A DNA stretch of 64,000 nt from Bosea sp. 124 (GCF_003046175.1 NZ_PZZM01000001.1:2931001-2995000), one strand, 5' to 3'. Shown: positions 8,025 through 17,457, counted from the first letter of the stretch. The notes: generated by a model not told the origin, from the letters alone. Translations and numbers: made by a program.

Positions 8025-8782
8025 AGCTCGAAGGGAAGGTCGCTCTCGTCACCGGCGCCGGTTCCGGGATCGGGCAGGCGATCGCGCTGCTCTTCGCCAG
8101 CGAAGGGGCGAGGCTGGCGCTGGTCGACCGGGACGAGGCGGGCGTCGGGGAGACGGCCGCCCTGATCGTGGCGGCGGGCGGAGATGCGCTGGTGCAGAGC
8201 GGCGATGTCGGTCTGCCAGACTGCGCCGATGCGGCCGTGGGTGCCTGCGCCAGCCGTTTCGGCGGGATCGACGTGCTGGTGACGGCGGCCGGATTCTCCT
8301 GCGGCGGCACGGTGACGACGACGGCCCCCGAGGATTGGGATGCGGTATTCCGTGCCAATGTCGGCGGTACCTTCCTGTTCGCGCGGGCGGCGATCCCGCA
8401 GATGAAAGCGCGTGGCGGCGGCGCGATCGTGACCTTCGCCTCGCAGCTCGCGCTTGCCGGCGGGCGCGGCAACAGCGCCTATATCGCCGCCAAGGGCGCA
8501 ATCCTGAGCCTGACGCGGACCATGGCGCTCGACTATGCAGCCGACCGCATCCGCGTGAATGCGATCGCTCCGGGCGCCATCGACACACCAATGCTGCGCC
8601 GCAGCTTCGCCCGCCATGCCGAGCCCGAACCGGTGCGGGAGGCCTCGCGCAGCCGCCACGCGATGAAGCGTTTCGGCCGGGCCGAGGAGGTCGCGCAGGC
8701 AGCCCTGTATCTCGCCAGCGATGCCTCCTCTTTCAGCACCGGCACGACCTTGGTGGTCGATGGCGGCTGGCTGGCCGCCTGA
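8021..8782 (+). CDS. SDR family NAD(P)-dependent oxidoreductase
   Basis: A classical SDR of 253 residues. The cofactor motif GAGSGIG is near residues 13-19, the central strand reads DVLVTAAG (NNAG position), the catalytic Ser is in FASQLALAGG and Tyr/Lys in YIAAK, and the C-terminus has TGTTLVVDGGW. Starting at the ATG overlapping the previous stop (ATGA) gives the standard start KLEGKVALVTGAG; an upstream in-frame start would add 13 residues of no SDR character. It is translationally coupled to the epimerase. An alcohol- or sugar-type substrate is likely but not identifiable. Confidence 0.9.
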   Translation: MKLEGKVALVTGAGSGIGQAIALLFASEGARLALVDRDEAGVGETAALIVAAGGDALVQSGDVGLPDCADAAVGACASRFGGIDVLVTAAGFSCGGTVTTTAPEDWDAVFRANVGGTFLFARAAIPQMKARGGGAIVTFASQLALAGGRGNSAYIAAKGAILSLTRTMALDYAADRIRVNAIAPGAIDTPMLRRSFARHAEPEPVREASRSRHAMKRFGRAEEVAQAALYLASDASSFSTGTTLVVDGGWLAA

Positions 8783-8809
8783 ACAGGTCGGCAAGGAGAA
8801 CTGTCCGGC

Positions 8810-10249
8810 ATGAACGCTGCATCGGGCGCCGCCATGAAACATGATGGTCTTTCCGTTCTCGAAAGCCGGATCGCGGCCGATCTCGACCGTACGGCGCATC
8901 CGCGCGCGCCCTGGCTCAAGCCCGTCACAGGCCCGGACGGCACGACGGCCCATGACGTGATCATCGTCGGCGCGGGACAGTCCGGACTTGCCACGGCGTT
9001 CGGGCTGCTGCGCTCGCGGGTCGACAACATCCTCGTGCTCGACAAGGCGCCAGCCGGGCAGGAGGGGCCGTGGCGCTCCTATGCGCGGATGCACACGCTG
9101 CGCAGCCCGAAGGACTTCACCGGCCCAGACCTCGACATGCCGAGCCTGACCTACCAGTCATGGCACGAGGCGAAATTCGGTCTCGAGAGCTGGCAGGAGC
9201 TGACCCTCATCGAGAAAGGGCATTGGGCGGATTATCTCGACTGGTTCCGCCATGTCGTCGGCATCCCCGTGCGCAACGAGGCGGAGGTGGTCGATATCGC
9301 GCCGGCCGGCGGGTTGCTGGCGGTGACCATTCGCAGCGGCCGTGGAAAGCAGATTCTGCATGCCCGCAAGCTGGTGCTCGCGACCGGGCAGGAGAGCATG
9401 GGCGACTGGAGCCTGCCGGCCCCGATCGCGGCGCTGCCGCTGTCCCGGCGCGCGCATTGCGCCGAGCCGATCGATTTCGCTGCGCTGGCAGGCAAGCGCG
9501 TCGCCGTGATCGGCGCCGGCGCCTCTGCCTTCGACAATGCTGCGACCGCGCTCGAGGCAGGGGCTGCCGCGGTTGACCTGTTCTGCCGCCGGCCCGAGGC
9601 GCAGGTTGTGCAGCCCTATCGCTGGCTGACCTTTCGCGGCTTCCTGCGCCATCTCGGCGATCTCGACGATGCCTGGCGCTGGCGCTTCATGAGCGCTATC
9701 CTGGCGCTGCGCGAGGGCTTTCCGCAGGCGACCTATGACCGCTGCGCAGTCCATGACGCCTTCCGGCTGCATCTCGGCGCGCCCGTGCTGAGCGCCGTCG
9801 ACGGGGCGGGCGGAGCCGAGCTGGTGGTGCCATCGGGCTCGGTCGACGTGGATTTCGTGATCTGCGCAAGCGGCATCGACATCGATCTTTCGGCGCGGCC
9901 GGAGCTCTCCCGTTTCGCCCGCAACATCGCCTCATGGGCCGACCGCTACACGCCGCCCGAGGCCGAGCGGGACGACCGGCTCGGCCGCTTCCCCTATCTC
10001 GGCGACGACTATGCGCTGGCCGAACGCGTGCCGGGCGCGACGCCCTGGATCAGCGACATCCACCTGTTCAGCATTGCCTCGACGATGAGCTTCGGCGCGT
10101 CCGGCTCCTCGATCAACGCGATGACGACGGCGGTGCCGCGCCTCGTCTCGGGGTTGACGCGCGGGCTGTTCCGCGCCGATGTCGAGCGGCTGTGGGACGA
10201 GTTCCGGGCCTATGACGAGCCGCAGGCGGTCGTGCGGCCCCCAGCCTGA
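8810..10249 (+). CDS. NAD(P)/FAD-dependent oxidoreductase, flavin monooxygenase-like
   Basis: A 479-residue flavoprotein with two dinucleotide-binding folds: GAGQSG (FAD) at about residues 54-59 and GAGASA (NAD(P)) at about 235-240. After the first motif, the stretch GPWRSYARMHTLRSPK resembles the GGxW and Arg-Ser segments of flavin-containing monooxygenases, but the classic FxGxxxHxxxY signature is not visible. A ribosome site AAGGAG precedes the ATG. It lies between SDR genes and a peptide-type ABC importer, so it probably oxidises an imported organic compound. The substrate is unknown. Confidence 0.8.
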   Translation: MNAASGAAMKHDGLSVLESRIAADLDRTAHPRAPWLKPVTGPDGTTAHDVIIVGAGQSGLATAFGLLRSRVDNILVLDKAPAGQEGPWRSYARMHTLRSPKDFTGPDLDMPSLTYQSWHEAKFGLESWQELTLIEKGHWADYLDWFRHVVGIPVRNEAEVVDIAPAGGLLAVTIRSGRGKQILHARKLVLATGQESMGDWSLPAPIAALPLSRRAHCAEPIDFAALAGKRVAVIGAGASAFDNAATALEAGAAAVDLFCRRPEAQVVQPYRWLTFRGFLRHLGDLDDAWRWRFMSAILALREGFPQATYDRCAVHDAFRLHLGAPVLSAVDGAGGAELVVPSGSVDVDFVICASGIDIDLSARPELSRFARNIASWADRYTPPEAERDDRLGRFPYLGDDYALAERVPGATPWISDIHLFSIASTMSFGASGSSINAMTTAVPRLVSGLTRGLFRADVERLWDEFRAYDEPQAVVRPPA

Positions 10250-10342
10250 CGGGCGCTAGAGACGGCAAGGCATGGCACCGTGCTTGCATCCCGTTCCGTT
10301 CGGAACCAACCTGTCGATTGCGTTCAAGAAAAGGGGAAAAGC

Positions 10343-11950
10343 ATGACCATCGTACGGATGACCTGCCTGGCGGTGGCGCTCCTGAGCTCGACAGCCCTGC
10401 CGGTTCTGGCCCAGACCCGCGCCGAGACGCTGCGCCACGTCACTGGCGCCGCGATCAACACGCTCGACCCGAACATCCCGGGCTCGACCCGCGAGGCCTT
10501 CGGCCTGTCGCTCCTGACCTATGACCGTCTGCTCTCCTTCGGCAAGAAGCAGCTCGACGGCAAATGGGTCTTCGACCTCGACAATTTCCGTGGCGAACTC
10601 GCCGAGAGCTACAAGTTCAGCCCCGACGGGCTGAAGATCACCTTTGCCCTGCGCAAGGACGCCAAGTTCCATGACGGCACGCCCGTCACGGCCGAGGACG
10701 TGAAGTGGTCGCTCGACCGTGCCGTCACCGCAAACGTGCTCGGCAAGGGCCAGCTCCTGACAGGCTCGCTGACCAGTGCCGACCAGTTCAAGGTGATCGA
10801 CGCCCACACCTTCGAGGTGACGCTGCCGAAGCCCGACAAGCTCGCGCTCGCCAATCTCGCCGTCGTCTATCCGGTGATCTTCAACTCCAAGCTTGCCAAG
10901 TCGAAGGCCACGCCTGAAGACCCCTGGGCGCTGGCCTGGCTGAAGGAGAACACCGCCGGTTCCGGCGCCTATATCATCGAGAGTTTCAAGCCCGGCGAAA
11001 CCACGATCCTGCGCCGCAACCCGGACTGGAACCGCGGTTCGGCCGAGAAGCTGGCGAGCTTCAAGCGCATCATCACCCAGACCATCCCCGAGGCCGCGAC
11101 CCGCGCCAACCTCGTCGAGAAGGGTGATGCCGACATCGTCATCGACCTGCAGGCGACCGATGCCGCCGATCTCGAGAAGAAGGGCAAGCTCAAGGTCATC
11201 TCGACCCCGCAGTACAACTCGATCACCTTCGTCTCGTTCAACAACCAGATGGCGCCCTTCGACAAGCTCGATGTGCGCAAGGCGATCGCCTATACGCTGC
11301 CCTATGACGACATGTTCAAGGCGGCGCTTTTCGGCCGCGGCGCGCCGCTCTATGGCGCGAACTGGGCCGATGGCAAGGCGCCGACGGGGGCGATCTTCCC
11401 GATCCCGCAGCCGCTGAAAACCGACCTGGCCGAAGCCAAGAAGCTCCTGACCGCGGCCGGTTTCCCGGACGGGTTCTCGACCACCTTCTCGTTCAATGTC
11501 GGCCAGGCCAGCACGGCCGAGCCGATGGCGGCGCTGCTCAAGGAATCGCTCGCCAAGATCGGCATCAAGGTCGAGATCCAGAAGCTGCCGGACGCGCAGA
11601 TGTCGACGCTGATCAACGAGAAGAAGGTGCCGTTCTTCACCGAGGGCATCGTCGCCTGGCTGCCCTCGATGGATTACTTCTATCGCAATTTCTATATCGG
11701 CCCGATCCGCTGGAACTACGCCTCGCTGAACGACGAGAAGATCACGGAATGGGCGCAGGCCGCCCGTTTTGAGCCGGACATGGCGAAATACGCCGCCTTG
11801 GGCAAGGATCTGAACACGCGGCATTTCGAATTGATGCCGCAGATCCCGCTCTGGCAGCCCTCGCAGGATGCGGTGATGGCCTCGTCGATCGACGGCTATG
11901 TCTACCAGTTCCATCGGCAGATCGACTTCCGCGACCTCAGCCGGAAGTGA
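10343..11950 (+). CDS. ABC importer substrate-binding protein, peptide/opine/nickel family (SBP_bac_5)
   Basis: A periplasmic solute-binding protein of 535 residues with a clear Sec signal peptide (cleavage after about residue 23, VLA|Q). The family signature region NTLDPNIPGS follows the mature N-terminus, and motifs such as YKFSPDGLKITFALRKDAKF and the HDGTPVTAEDVKWS segment are typical of the DppA/OppA family. It starts at the ATG behind GGGGAAAA; an upstream frame start would have no signal peptide. It opens a set with two permeases and a double ATPase, and follows the redox genes at 7035-10249, suggesting import of the compound they act on. Ligand unknown. Confidence 0.92.
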   Translation: MTIVRMTCLAVALLSSTALPVLAQTRAETLRHVTGAAINTLDPNIPGSTREAFGLSLLTYDRLLSFGKKQLDGKWVFDLDNFRGELAESYKFSPDGLKITFALRKDAKFHDGTPVTAEDVKWSLDRAVTANVLGKGQLLTGSLTSADQFKVIDAHTFEVTLPKPDKLALANLAVVYPVIFNSKLAKSKATPEDPWALAWLKENTAGSGAYIIESFKPGETTILRRNPDWNRGSAEKLASFKRIITQTIPEAATRANLVEKGDADIVIDLQATDAADLEKKGKLKVISTPQYNSITFVSFNNQMAPFDKLDVRKAIAYTLPYDDMFKAALFGRGAPLYGANWADGKAPTGAIFPIPQPLKTDLAEAKKLLTAAGFPDGFSTTFSFNVGQASTAEPMAALLKESLAKIGIKVEIQKLPDAQMSTLINEKKVPFFTEGIVAWLPSMDYFYRNFYIGPIRWNYASLNDEKITEWAQAARFEPDMAKYAALGKDLNTRHFELMPQIPLWQPSQDAVMASSIDGYVYQFHRQIDFRDLSRK

Positions 11951-11981
11951 GGCGGTCTGGCGGTTTTCTGTGAACCTGTCG

Positions 11982-12093
11982 GTCGTCCCGGGCGTAGCGA
12001 AGCGAAGACCCGGGACCCATTCCGGAGCGCTTTTCGGCTATGCTCCGGAATGGGCCCCGGATCGGTGCGGCTTCGCCTCTTGTCGGGGACGAC
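11982..12093. repeat. palindromic intergenic repeat, family A, copy 2
   Basis: A 112-bp copy starting GTCGTCCCGG and ending GGGGACGAC, with the inner pair CCATTCCGGAGC / GCTCCGGAATGG. It lies between the binding-protein gene and the first permease gene, where a stable hairpin could raise binding-protein expression over the permeases. Confidence 0.85.
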
Positions 12094-12122
12094 CTTGCGG
12101 GTGTGAGTAAGCAGAGATCGGA

Positions 12123-13154
12123 ATGTCGCAACTCTCCACCACCGCCAAACGGGCCGGCTGGCGCTTCGCTTCGTCGCTGCCGGCGCTATTTGGCGTGCTC
12201 GTCTTCACCTTCCTGCTGATGCGCGTGCTGCCGGGCGATCCGGCGGTGTTCTTCGCCTCCGGTCCCAGCGCCGGCAAGGAGGAGATCGAGATGATCCGCA
12301 AGCAGATGGGTCTCGACAAGCCCGTGCCGGAGCAACTGGTGCGCTATCTCGGGGATATCGGCTCAGGCAATCTCGGGCGTTCGCTGACGACGGGGCAGCC
12401 GGTGCTGGCCGACCTCAAGTCGCGTCTGCCGGCCTCGCTGGAACTGACCTTCTCGGCATTGCTGATTGCGCTGCTGACGGCGATTCCGCTCGGCGTCGCC
12501 GCGGCGTTGCGGCAGGGCTCATGGATCGACCATGTCGTGCGCTTCATCTGCGCGCTCGGCGTCTGCGTGCCGACCTTCGTCTCCGGCCTCCTGCTGATCT
12601 ACGCGTTCTACTACCTGCTCGGGATGGCGCCCGATCCGACCGGGCGCGTCGACATCTTCACCTCGCAGCCGCCTGTGGTGACGGGTTTCCTGCTGATCGA
12701 TTTCACGCTGGCCGGCGACTGGGAGGGCTGGCGCGCGGCGGCCGCCCAGCTCGTGCTGCCGGCCTTTACGATGGCGCTGTTCGTGGTGGCTCCGCTGGCG
12801 CGGATCACGCGCGCCGCGATGCTGGCCTCGCTCGGCAGCGATTTCGTACGCACGGCCCGCTCGCTCGGTCTGCCGCCGGCCAAGGTGATCGTCACCTACG
12901 CGCTGCGCAATGCGCTGCTGCCGGTCCTGACCATCGCGGGCATCGTGTTCTCGACCATGCTCGGAGCCAATGTGCTGGTCGAGAAGGTGTTCTCCTGGCC
13001 GGGTGTCGCCTCCTATGCGCTCGATGCGCTGCTGGCGTCGGACTATGCGCCGGTGCAGGGTTTCGTGCTGCTGATGGCCTCGATCTTCGTCGTGGTGAAC
13101 CTGACCGTGGACGTGCTCTACGGCATCGCCGATCCACGGGTTTCGGTCGAATGA
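12123..13154 (+). CDS. ABC importer permease, DppB type
   Basis: An inner-membrane permease of 343 residues, longer than the usual about 310-340 because of a loop around residues 170-200 that carries the PDPTGRVDIF segment. Six hydrophobic helices are visible, with the N-terminal FTFLLMRVLPGDPAV signature of the DppB/OppB type. The EAA loop region lies around RTARSLGLPPAKVIVTYALRNALLP near 245-270. It pairs with the DppC-type permease downstream to form the membrane channel of this importer. Start and spacing are ordinary. Confidence 0.92.
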   Translation: MSQLSTTAKRAGWRFASSLPALFGVLVFTFLLMRVLPGDPAVFFASGPSAGKEEIEMIRKQMGLDKPVPEQLVRYLGDIGSGNLGRSLTTGQPVLADLKSRLPASLELTFSALLIALLTAIPLGVAAALRQGSWIDHVVRFICALGVCVPTFVSGLLLIYAFYYLLGMAPDPTGRVDIFTSQPPVVTGFLLIDFTLAGDWEGWRAAAAQLVLPAFTMALFVVAPLARITRAAMLASLGSDFVRTARSLGLPPAKVIVTYALRNALLPVLTIAGIVFSTMLGANVLVEKVFSWPGVASYALDALLASDYAPVQGFVLLMASIFVVVNLTVDVLYGIADPRVSVE

Positions 13155-13185
13155 GTGCCGTAATGACTTCAGGCAAGGGCTCGTT

Positions 13186-13343
13186 CCCCTCCCCCTCGTG
13201 GGGAGGGGTCAGGTGTGGGGGGCGGAAAGCCGGAGCGGGCGGCTTGCCCAGCCAATGCCTCATACCGGTGCAGCGTCTCCCTCGCTGTCTCGCCAAGCGG
13301 CACGCCCCCTCTCTCCAACTCTCCCCCACAAGGGGGGAGAGGG
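13186..13343. repeat. two-hairpin intergenic repeat (family C)
   Basis: Two hairpins bracket a 110-bp spacer between permease genes. The first is CCCCTCCCC-CTCGT-GGGGAGGGG (13186-13208); the second is CTCTCCCCC-ACAA-GGGGGGAGAG (13319-13341). The arms resemble each other in inverted order, so the whole may fold as one element. Frames that run through it would give protein tails rich in Ser/Pro/Arg and are not genuine. Confidence 0.7.
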
Positions 13344-13377
13344 CGCGTTGCGGCAGCGGCACTGCGGGAGCCTTGTC

Positions 13378-14226
13378 GTGACCTCTGCCACGCTGCGCCA
13401 CACCGTCTGGATCCTGCGCGGCAACCCGGTCACGGCCGTTGCCGCCGCCGGGGCCTTCCTGCTCTGCCTGCTGGCGGTGATCGGCCCCTGGATCGTTCCG
13501 TTCGATCCGATCGCCTCGGACGTGCCCAACGCTCTGCAGCCGCCGAGCGCGAAGTATTGGGCCGGCACCGACCAGCTCGGCCGCGACGTGTTCAGCCGGC
13601 TGGTCGTGGCGGCCAGGCTCGATCTCGCCATTGCGGCCTCGGCGGTGACCTTGTCCTTTGCGCTCGGTGCGGTGGTTGGGGCGCTCTGCGGCTATACCGG
13701 CGGGCGGCTCGACCGCTATGTCGGGCGCTTCGTCGACGTGCTGATGGCGTTTCCGCTGTTCGTGCTGGCGATGGCGATGGTGGCGGCGCTCGGCAACCGC
13801 GTCGAGAACATCGTCATCGCGACCGCGATCATCAACCTGCCGTTTTATATCCGCTTCGCGCGGGCCGAGGTGAATGTCCGGCGCAATGCCGGCTGGGTCG
13901 AGGCCGCGCGTGCCAGCGGCGACAGCCATGTCTCGGTGGTGCTGCGCTTTCTCCTGCCCAATGTGCTGCCGGCGATGGCCGTGCAGGTCTCGCTCAATCT
14001 CGGCTGGGCGATCCTGAATGCGGCGGGGCTGTCCTTCATCGGGCTCGGCGTTTCTGCACCGACGCCGGAATGGGGCATCATGGTGGCGGAAGGGGCGCGC
14101 TTCATCTCGACCGGAAAATGGTGGCTGGTCGCCTTTCCGGGGCTGGCGCTGATGCTGACCGTGCTGTGCTTCAACCTGCTCGGCGATGGTCTGCGCGATA
14201 TCCTCGACCCGCGCATGCGGACGTGA
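13378..14226 (+). CDS. ABC importer permease, DppC type
   Basis: An inner-membrane permease of 282 residues starting at GTG (13378), behind GGGAG, which gives the usual short DppC start (TSATLRHTVWILRGNPVTAV). Longer frames reach back through the palindromic repeat and are rejected. The mature sequence has the DppC family hallmark GTDQLGRDVFSRLVVAARLDL, the EAA loop EAARASGDSHVSVVLRFLLP and the C-terminal NLLGDGLRDILDPRMRT. It forms the second channel subunit with the gene at 12123; the next gene is the double ATPase, starting 3 bases after its stop. Confidence 0.92.
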   Translation: MTSATLRHTVWILRGNPVTAVAAAGAFLLCLLAVIGPWIVPFDPIASDVPNALQPPSAKYWAGTDQLGRDVFSRLVVAARLDLAIAASAVTLSFALGAVVGALCGYTGGRLDRYVGRFVDVLMAFPLFVLAMAMVAALGNRVENIVIATAIINLPFYIRFARAEVNVRRNAGWVEAARASGDSHVSVVLRFLLPNVLPAMAVQVSLNLGWAILNAAGLSFIGLGVSAPTPEWGIMVAEGARFISTGKWWLVAFPGLALMLTVLCFNLLGDGLRDILDPRMRT

Positions 14227-14229
14227 TGC

Positions 14230-15996
14230 ATGACGATGGCTGACGGCGGGCCGCTGCTCGCGATCGAAGATCTGCATGTGACGTTCTCGACAAGGCGCGG
14301 GCTGGTCGAGGCGGTGCGTGGCGTTTCCTTCTCCGTGGCCGCTGGCGAGACACTCGGCGTCGTCGGCGAGAGCGGGTCCGGCAAATCCGTGACGGCCTTC
14401 GCGGTGACGCGGCTGCTCGATGCGTCGGGCCGCGTCAGCCAGGGTCGCATCCGCTTCGGTGGCGAGGACATCACCAAAGCCTCGTCGAAGCAGTTGCGCC
14501 GCTTACATGGCGCGGCGATCTCGATGATCTTCCAGAACCCGCGCGGCGCGCTGAACCCGATCCGTACGGTCGGCCAGCAGATCGCCGACGCGCTCAGTGC
14601 CCATGAGCGGATCTCGGCCGGAGAGGGCCGGGCGCGGGCGCTCGACCTGCTCAAGGCCGTGCTGATCCGCGACCCCGAGAAGCGGCTCGACGCCTATCCG
14701 CACGAACTCTCGGGCGGCATGTGCCAGCGCGTCATGATCGCAATGGCGATCGCCTGCGAACCGAAGCTGCTGATCGCCGACGAGCCGACGACCGGCCTCG
14801 ACGTCACCACGCAGAAGACGGTGATGGACCTGCTTGCCAGGATCACCGCCGAGCGCGACATGGCGATGATCCTGATCACGCATGATCTCGGTCTCGCCTC
14901 GCGCTACTGCCAGCGCGTCTGTGTGATGGAGCAGGGCAAGGTCGTCGAGGAGGCACAGCCGCTGGCGCTGTTCAGCGCGCCGCAGCACCCCTATACCCGC
15001 CGCCTCGTCGCGGCCTCGCCGACCGCGACCTCGAGGATTGCCGATCTCGCGCCATTCTCGGACATCTGTAGCCCTCATCCTGAGGAGGTCGCGTCAGCGG
15101 CCCTCTCGAAGGATGGTCCAGTGGTCTCGGAGCCTCCTGGAACATCCTTCGAGACGCGATCTTCGATCGCTCCTCAGGATGAGGGCTCACGGGGAACAAG
15201 GCGCCCACCCGGCACACCGCTGCTGCTCGAGGTGCAGAACCTCGTGAAGCGCTACGACCGAGGCGTCGTCGCCGTGAACGACGTCTCGTTCTCTATCAGG
15301 GCGGGCGAGAGCCTCGGCCTCGTCGGTGAATCCGGATCGGGCAAGAGCACGATCTCGCGGCTGGTCTGCCGGCTGATCGACGCCAGCGAGGGCGAGATCC
15401 TGTTCGACGGGCAGGCGATCGGTACGCAGGCGGCGCGCGATTTCCATCGCTCGGCCCTGCGCAAGGACATCCAGATCGTCTTCCAGGACCCGACCGACAG
15501 CCTTAATCCGCGCTTCAACGCCTTCGACTGCATCGCCCACCCGCTGCGGCGCCTGCTCGGGATGAAGGATGGCGCCTCGCTCTCCGCCCGTGTCAGCGAA
15601 TGCGCCGAGCGCGCCGGCCTGCCGAGCGCTTTGCTGGAGCGTTTCCCGCACCAGCTCTCGGGCGGGCAGAAGGCGCGCGTCGGCATCGCGCGCGCCATCG
15701 CCTGCCGGCCGCGCCTGCTGATCCTCGACGAGCCGACGGCGGCGCTCGATGTCTCGGTGCAGGCGGTGATCCTGCAACTGCTCGACCGTCTGCGGCGGGA
15801 GGACGATCTGGCGCTACTCTTCGTCAGCCATGACCTCAACGTGGTGCGGATGATGTGCGAACGCACCGTGGTGATGCAGAACGGGCGGATCGTCGAGCAG
15901 GGCGAGAGCCTCGCACTGTTCAGCCAGCCCCAGACCGACTATGCGCGGACGTTGCTCGAGGCCGTGCTGCATCTCGGCGGGCCGACCGCGCGCTGA
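14230..15996 (+). CDS. double ABC ATPase (DppD-DppF fused), with a palindromic element inserted in the linker
   Basis: A 588-residue protein that hydrolyses ATP for the importer. Two complete ATPase halves are visible. First half: Walker A GESGSGKS at about 46, signature ELSGGM at about 158 and Walker B LLIADEPT at about 180. Second half: Walker A GESGSGKS at about 366, signature LSGGQKAR at about 476, Walker B LLILDEPT at about 496 and the usual H-loop FVSHDLNVV. Between them, residues 281-319 are encoded by a 116-bp palindromic element (15071-15186) that keeps the frame open. Such fused ATPases are normal for peptide importers; the insertion is the odd part. It may also serve the ATPase-less importer at 39080. 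Confidence 0.93.
   Translation: MTMADGGPLLAIEDLHVTFSTRRGLVEAVRGVSFSVAAGETLGVVGESGSGKSVTAFAVTRLLDASGRVSQGRIRFGGEDITKASSKQLRRLHGAAISMIFQNPRGALNPIRTVGQQIADALSAHERISAGEGRARALDLLKAVLIRDPEKRLDAYPHELSGGMCQRVMIAMAIACEPKLLIADEPTTGLDVTTQKTVMDLLARITAERDMAMILITHDLGLASRYCQRVCVMEQGKVVEEAQPLALFSAPQHPYTRRLVAASPTATSRIADLAPFSDICSPHPEEVASAALSKDGPVVSEPPGTSFETRSSIAPQDEGSRGTRRPPGTPLLLEVQNLVKRYDRGVVAVNDVSFSIRAGESLGLVGESGSGKSTISRLVCRLIDASEGEILFDGQAIGTQAARDFHRSALRKDIQIVFQDPTDSLNPRFNAFDCIAHPLRRLLGMKDGASLSARVSECAERAGLPSALLERFPHQLSGGQKARVGIARAIACRPRLLILDEPTAALDVSVQAVILQLLDRLRREDDLALLFVSHDLNVVRMMCERTVVMQNGRIVEQGESLALFSQPQTDYARTLLEAVLHLGGPTAR
15071..15186. repeat. palindromic element, family B, copy 1 (inside a coding gene)
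   Basis: A 116-bp element with perfect 17-bp terminal inverted repeats (GCCCTCATCCTGAGGAG at 15071-15087 and its complement ending 15186). A shorter inner inverted pair CGAAGGATG / CATCCTTCG is also present. It lies in frame inside the double ABC ATPase gene and is translated as the linker [16 protein letters not shown] and onwards. A second copy at 25380-25493 is intergenic. Confidence 0.88.
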
Positions 15997-16077
15997 AATC
16001 GCTTCGCGGACTTGAAATCGCGACAAAGCGGCGGATCATGACGGCTGCTTTTGTTATCGTCACAGGACAGGCTCCCG

Positions 16078-16401
16078 ATGTCGCACCGTTTCCTGCTGCT
16101 GCCCGCGCTGCTCGTGCCAGCCCTGATGCTCGGCGCCTGCGCGGTTCCGACTTCGCGCTCGAACATCGTCGTGCTGACCGACAACAAGGGGGTGGTCGAG
16201 CCCTGCAAGCAGATCGGCGAGATCGATGGCGCCTCCGAGATGCACGCGATCCTGGTGCTCGACAAGGCGCGCGATGCGGCCCTCGCCCGGCTCAAGATCC
16301 GGGCCGCCGATATGGGCGGGACCCATGTCCTGACCCCGGTCGCCGACATCAAGTGGAAGGGCCCCTCGACCGCGGGGACCGTCTACAAATGCGGGGCGTG
16401 A
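16078..16401 (+). CDS. small lipoprotein, DUF4156-like
   Basis: A 107-residue lipoprotein: the signal peptide (MSHRFLLLPALLVPALMLGAC) ends in the lipobox LGAC with Cys at about residue 21. The mature part carries KARDAALARLKIRAADMGGTHV and the late Cys in YKCGA, reminiscent of the DUF4156 (YjeI-like) family whose role is unknown. The ATG at 16078 is preceded by ACAGGACAG. It is a single gene following the ABC cluster and convergent with the OmpA-like gene. Confidence 0.7.
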   Translation: MSHRFLLLPALLVPALMLGACAVPTSRSNIVVLTDNKGVVEPCKQIGEIDGASEMHAILVLDKARDAALARLKIRAADMGGTHVLTPVADIKWKGPSTAGTVYKCGA

Positions 16402-16470
16402 CGAGCAGGTCGCTCTCTGGTCGTGAGATTTCCGGGACAAGCCGGGAATGACGCTCTGGAGCCGAGCGCT

Positions 16471-17457
16471 TCAGCGCTTGACCAGCTCAACCCTGCGATT
16501 GAGTGTGCGGCCGGCCTCGTCGGCATTGGAGGCGACGGGTTGGCCGAGGCCCTTGCCGAGCGGGTTCAGCCGGGCACGGTCGATGTCGTAGCGCAGCGAC
16601 AATTCGGCGACGACCGCGAAGGCACGCATGTCCGAGAGCTTGAGATTGTGGCCGGCGCTGCCCTGATTGTCTGTGTGGCCGAGGACATCGAGCCGGAGGC
16701 CCGGATTCTTCTTCAGCAGGTCGGCGATGGCGGCGAGCTGGGGCTGGGATTCCGGCTTGATCTCGGCTTTGTCGACATCGAACAGGATACCGTAGACATT
16801 GCTCCTGCCGTTGTCGTTCAGCTCCCGGCCGAGCTGGTTGGCATCGGTGAGCTTGATCATGCCGGTGTCCATCTTGCCGGTCTCGATCATCCGGGCGATC
16901 ACGACGCGGCCGCGGTTGGCATCGTCGGAAAAGGCCAGGCTGGCATGTACGGCGCCGGCTGGCCGCTTCAGCTTTGCATAGAGATAGCGGCCATTGCCGT
17001 TGCCGAAGAAGTTGCGGACGTAGTCGCCGAGCTGGAGCTTGGGGAGGTCGGTCCTGCCGTCGAGGGCGAGGCCCAGGAAGAGGCCCGGATAACCCTGCCT
17101 CTCGGTGAAGCAGTCGCCGGCTTCTGTCGAACAGATGAAGCCGATCTCGAAGCCCTTCGCCTTCAGGCTCGCTTCGTAATTGCGCAGCGCCTCGAGGCTC
17201 GTGCGGCCCTCCGGCAGCTTGTAGTAGAGCGTGAAGACCTTGCCCTCGACCAGCTCCCAGCCCGGGCCGCGCTGCTCCGTCTTGGTCCGCTCGGCGAAGG
17301 GGCCGGTGATGATGCGGGCCTCGTCATAGGCATCGACCTTGTAGCCGACCTGCCTGGAATCGGCATAGCGCCCGAGAAGGGGATGATCCTGTGCGAGGGC
17401 AGCGGAGGGAGCGAGCCAGGAGAGCGCGAATGCGAGCAGGAGACGGAGCGTCTTCAT
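16471..17457 (-). CDS. OmpA family protein with DUF4892-like N-terminal domain
   Basis: A 328-residue envelope protein with a Sec signal peptide (KTLRLLLAFALSWLAPSAALAQ). The N-terminal about 190 residues resemble DUF4892, with RYADSRQVGYKVDAYDEARI and two Cys residues near 110 and 116 (FICSTEAGDCFTERQG). The C-terminal about 110 residues form a peptidoglycan-binding OmpA domain: GILFDVDKAEIKPESQ, LDVLGHTDNQGSAGHN, LSDMRAFAV and NRRVELVKR. The protein would link outer membrane or periplasm to peptidoglycan. The ATG is in tcttCATtga; a longer frame start is upstream and lacks a signal peptide. Confidence 0.85.
   Translation of the reverse strand: MKTLRLLLAFALSWLAPSAALAQDHPLLGRYADSRQVGYKVDAYDEARIITGPFAERTKTEQRGPGWELVEGKVFTLYYKLPEGRTSLEALRNYEASLKAKGFEIGFICSTEAGDCFTERQGYPGLFLGLALDGRTDLPKLQLGDYVRNFFGNGNGRYLYAKLKRPAGAVHASLAFSDDANRGRVVIARMIETGKMDTGMIKLTDANQLGRELNDNGRSNVYGILFDVDKAEIKPESQPQLAAIADLLKKNPGLRLDVLGHTDNQGSAGHNLKLSDMRAFAVVAELSLRYDIDRARLNPLGKGLGQPVASNADEAGRTLNRRVELVKR

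Noticed and set aside
10302..10324. EcfG-like GGAAC...CGTT before the ABC binding-protein gene
   Set aside because: The spacer is 14 bases, short of the 16-17 needed.
10256..11914. 552-codon open frame antisense to the ABC binding protein
   Set aside because: The plus strand carries a signal peptide and family motifs; the antisense product has none.
13198..13377. Upstream extension of the DppC-type permease through the family C repeat
   Set aside because: The added residues come from the repeat; the GTG at 13378 has a ribosome site and gives the normal start.
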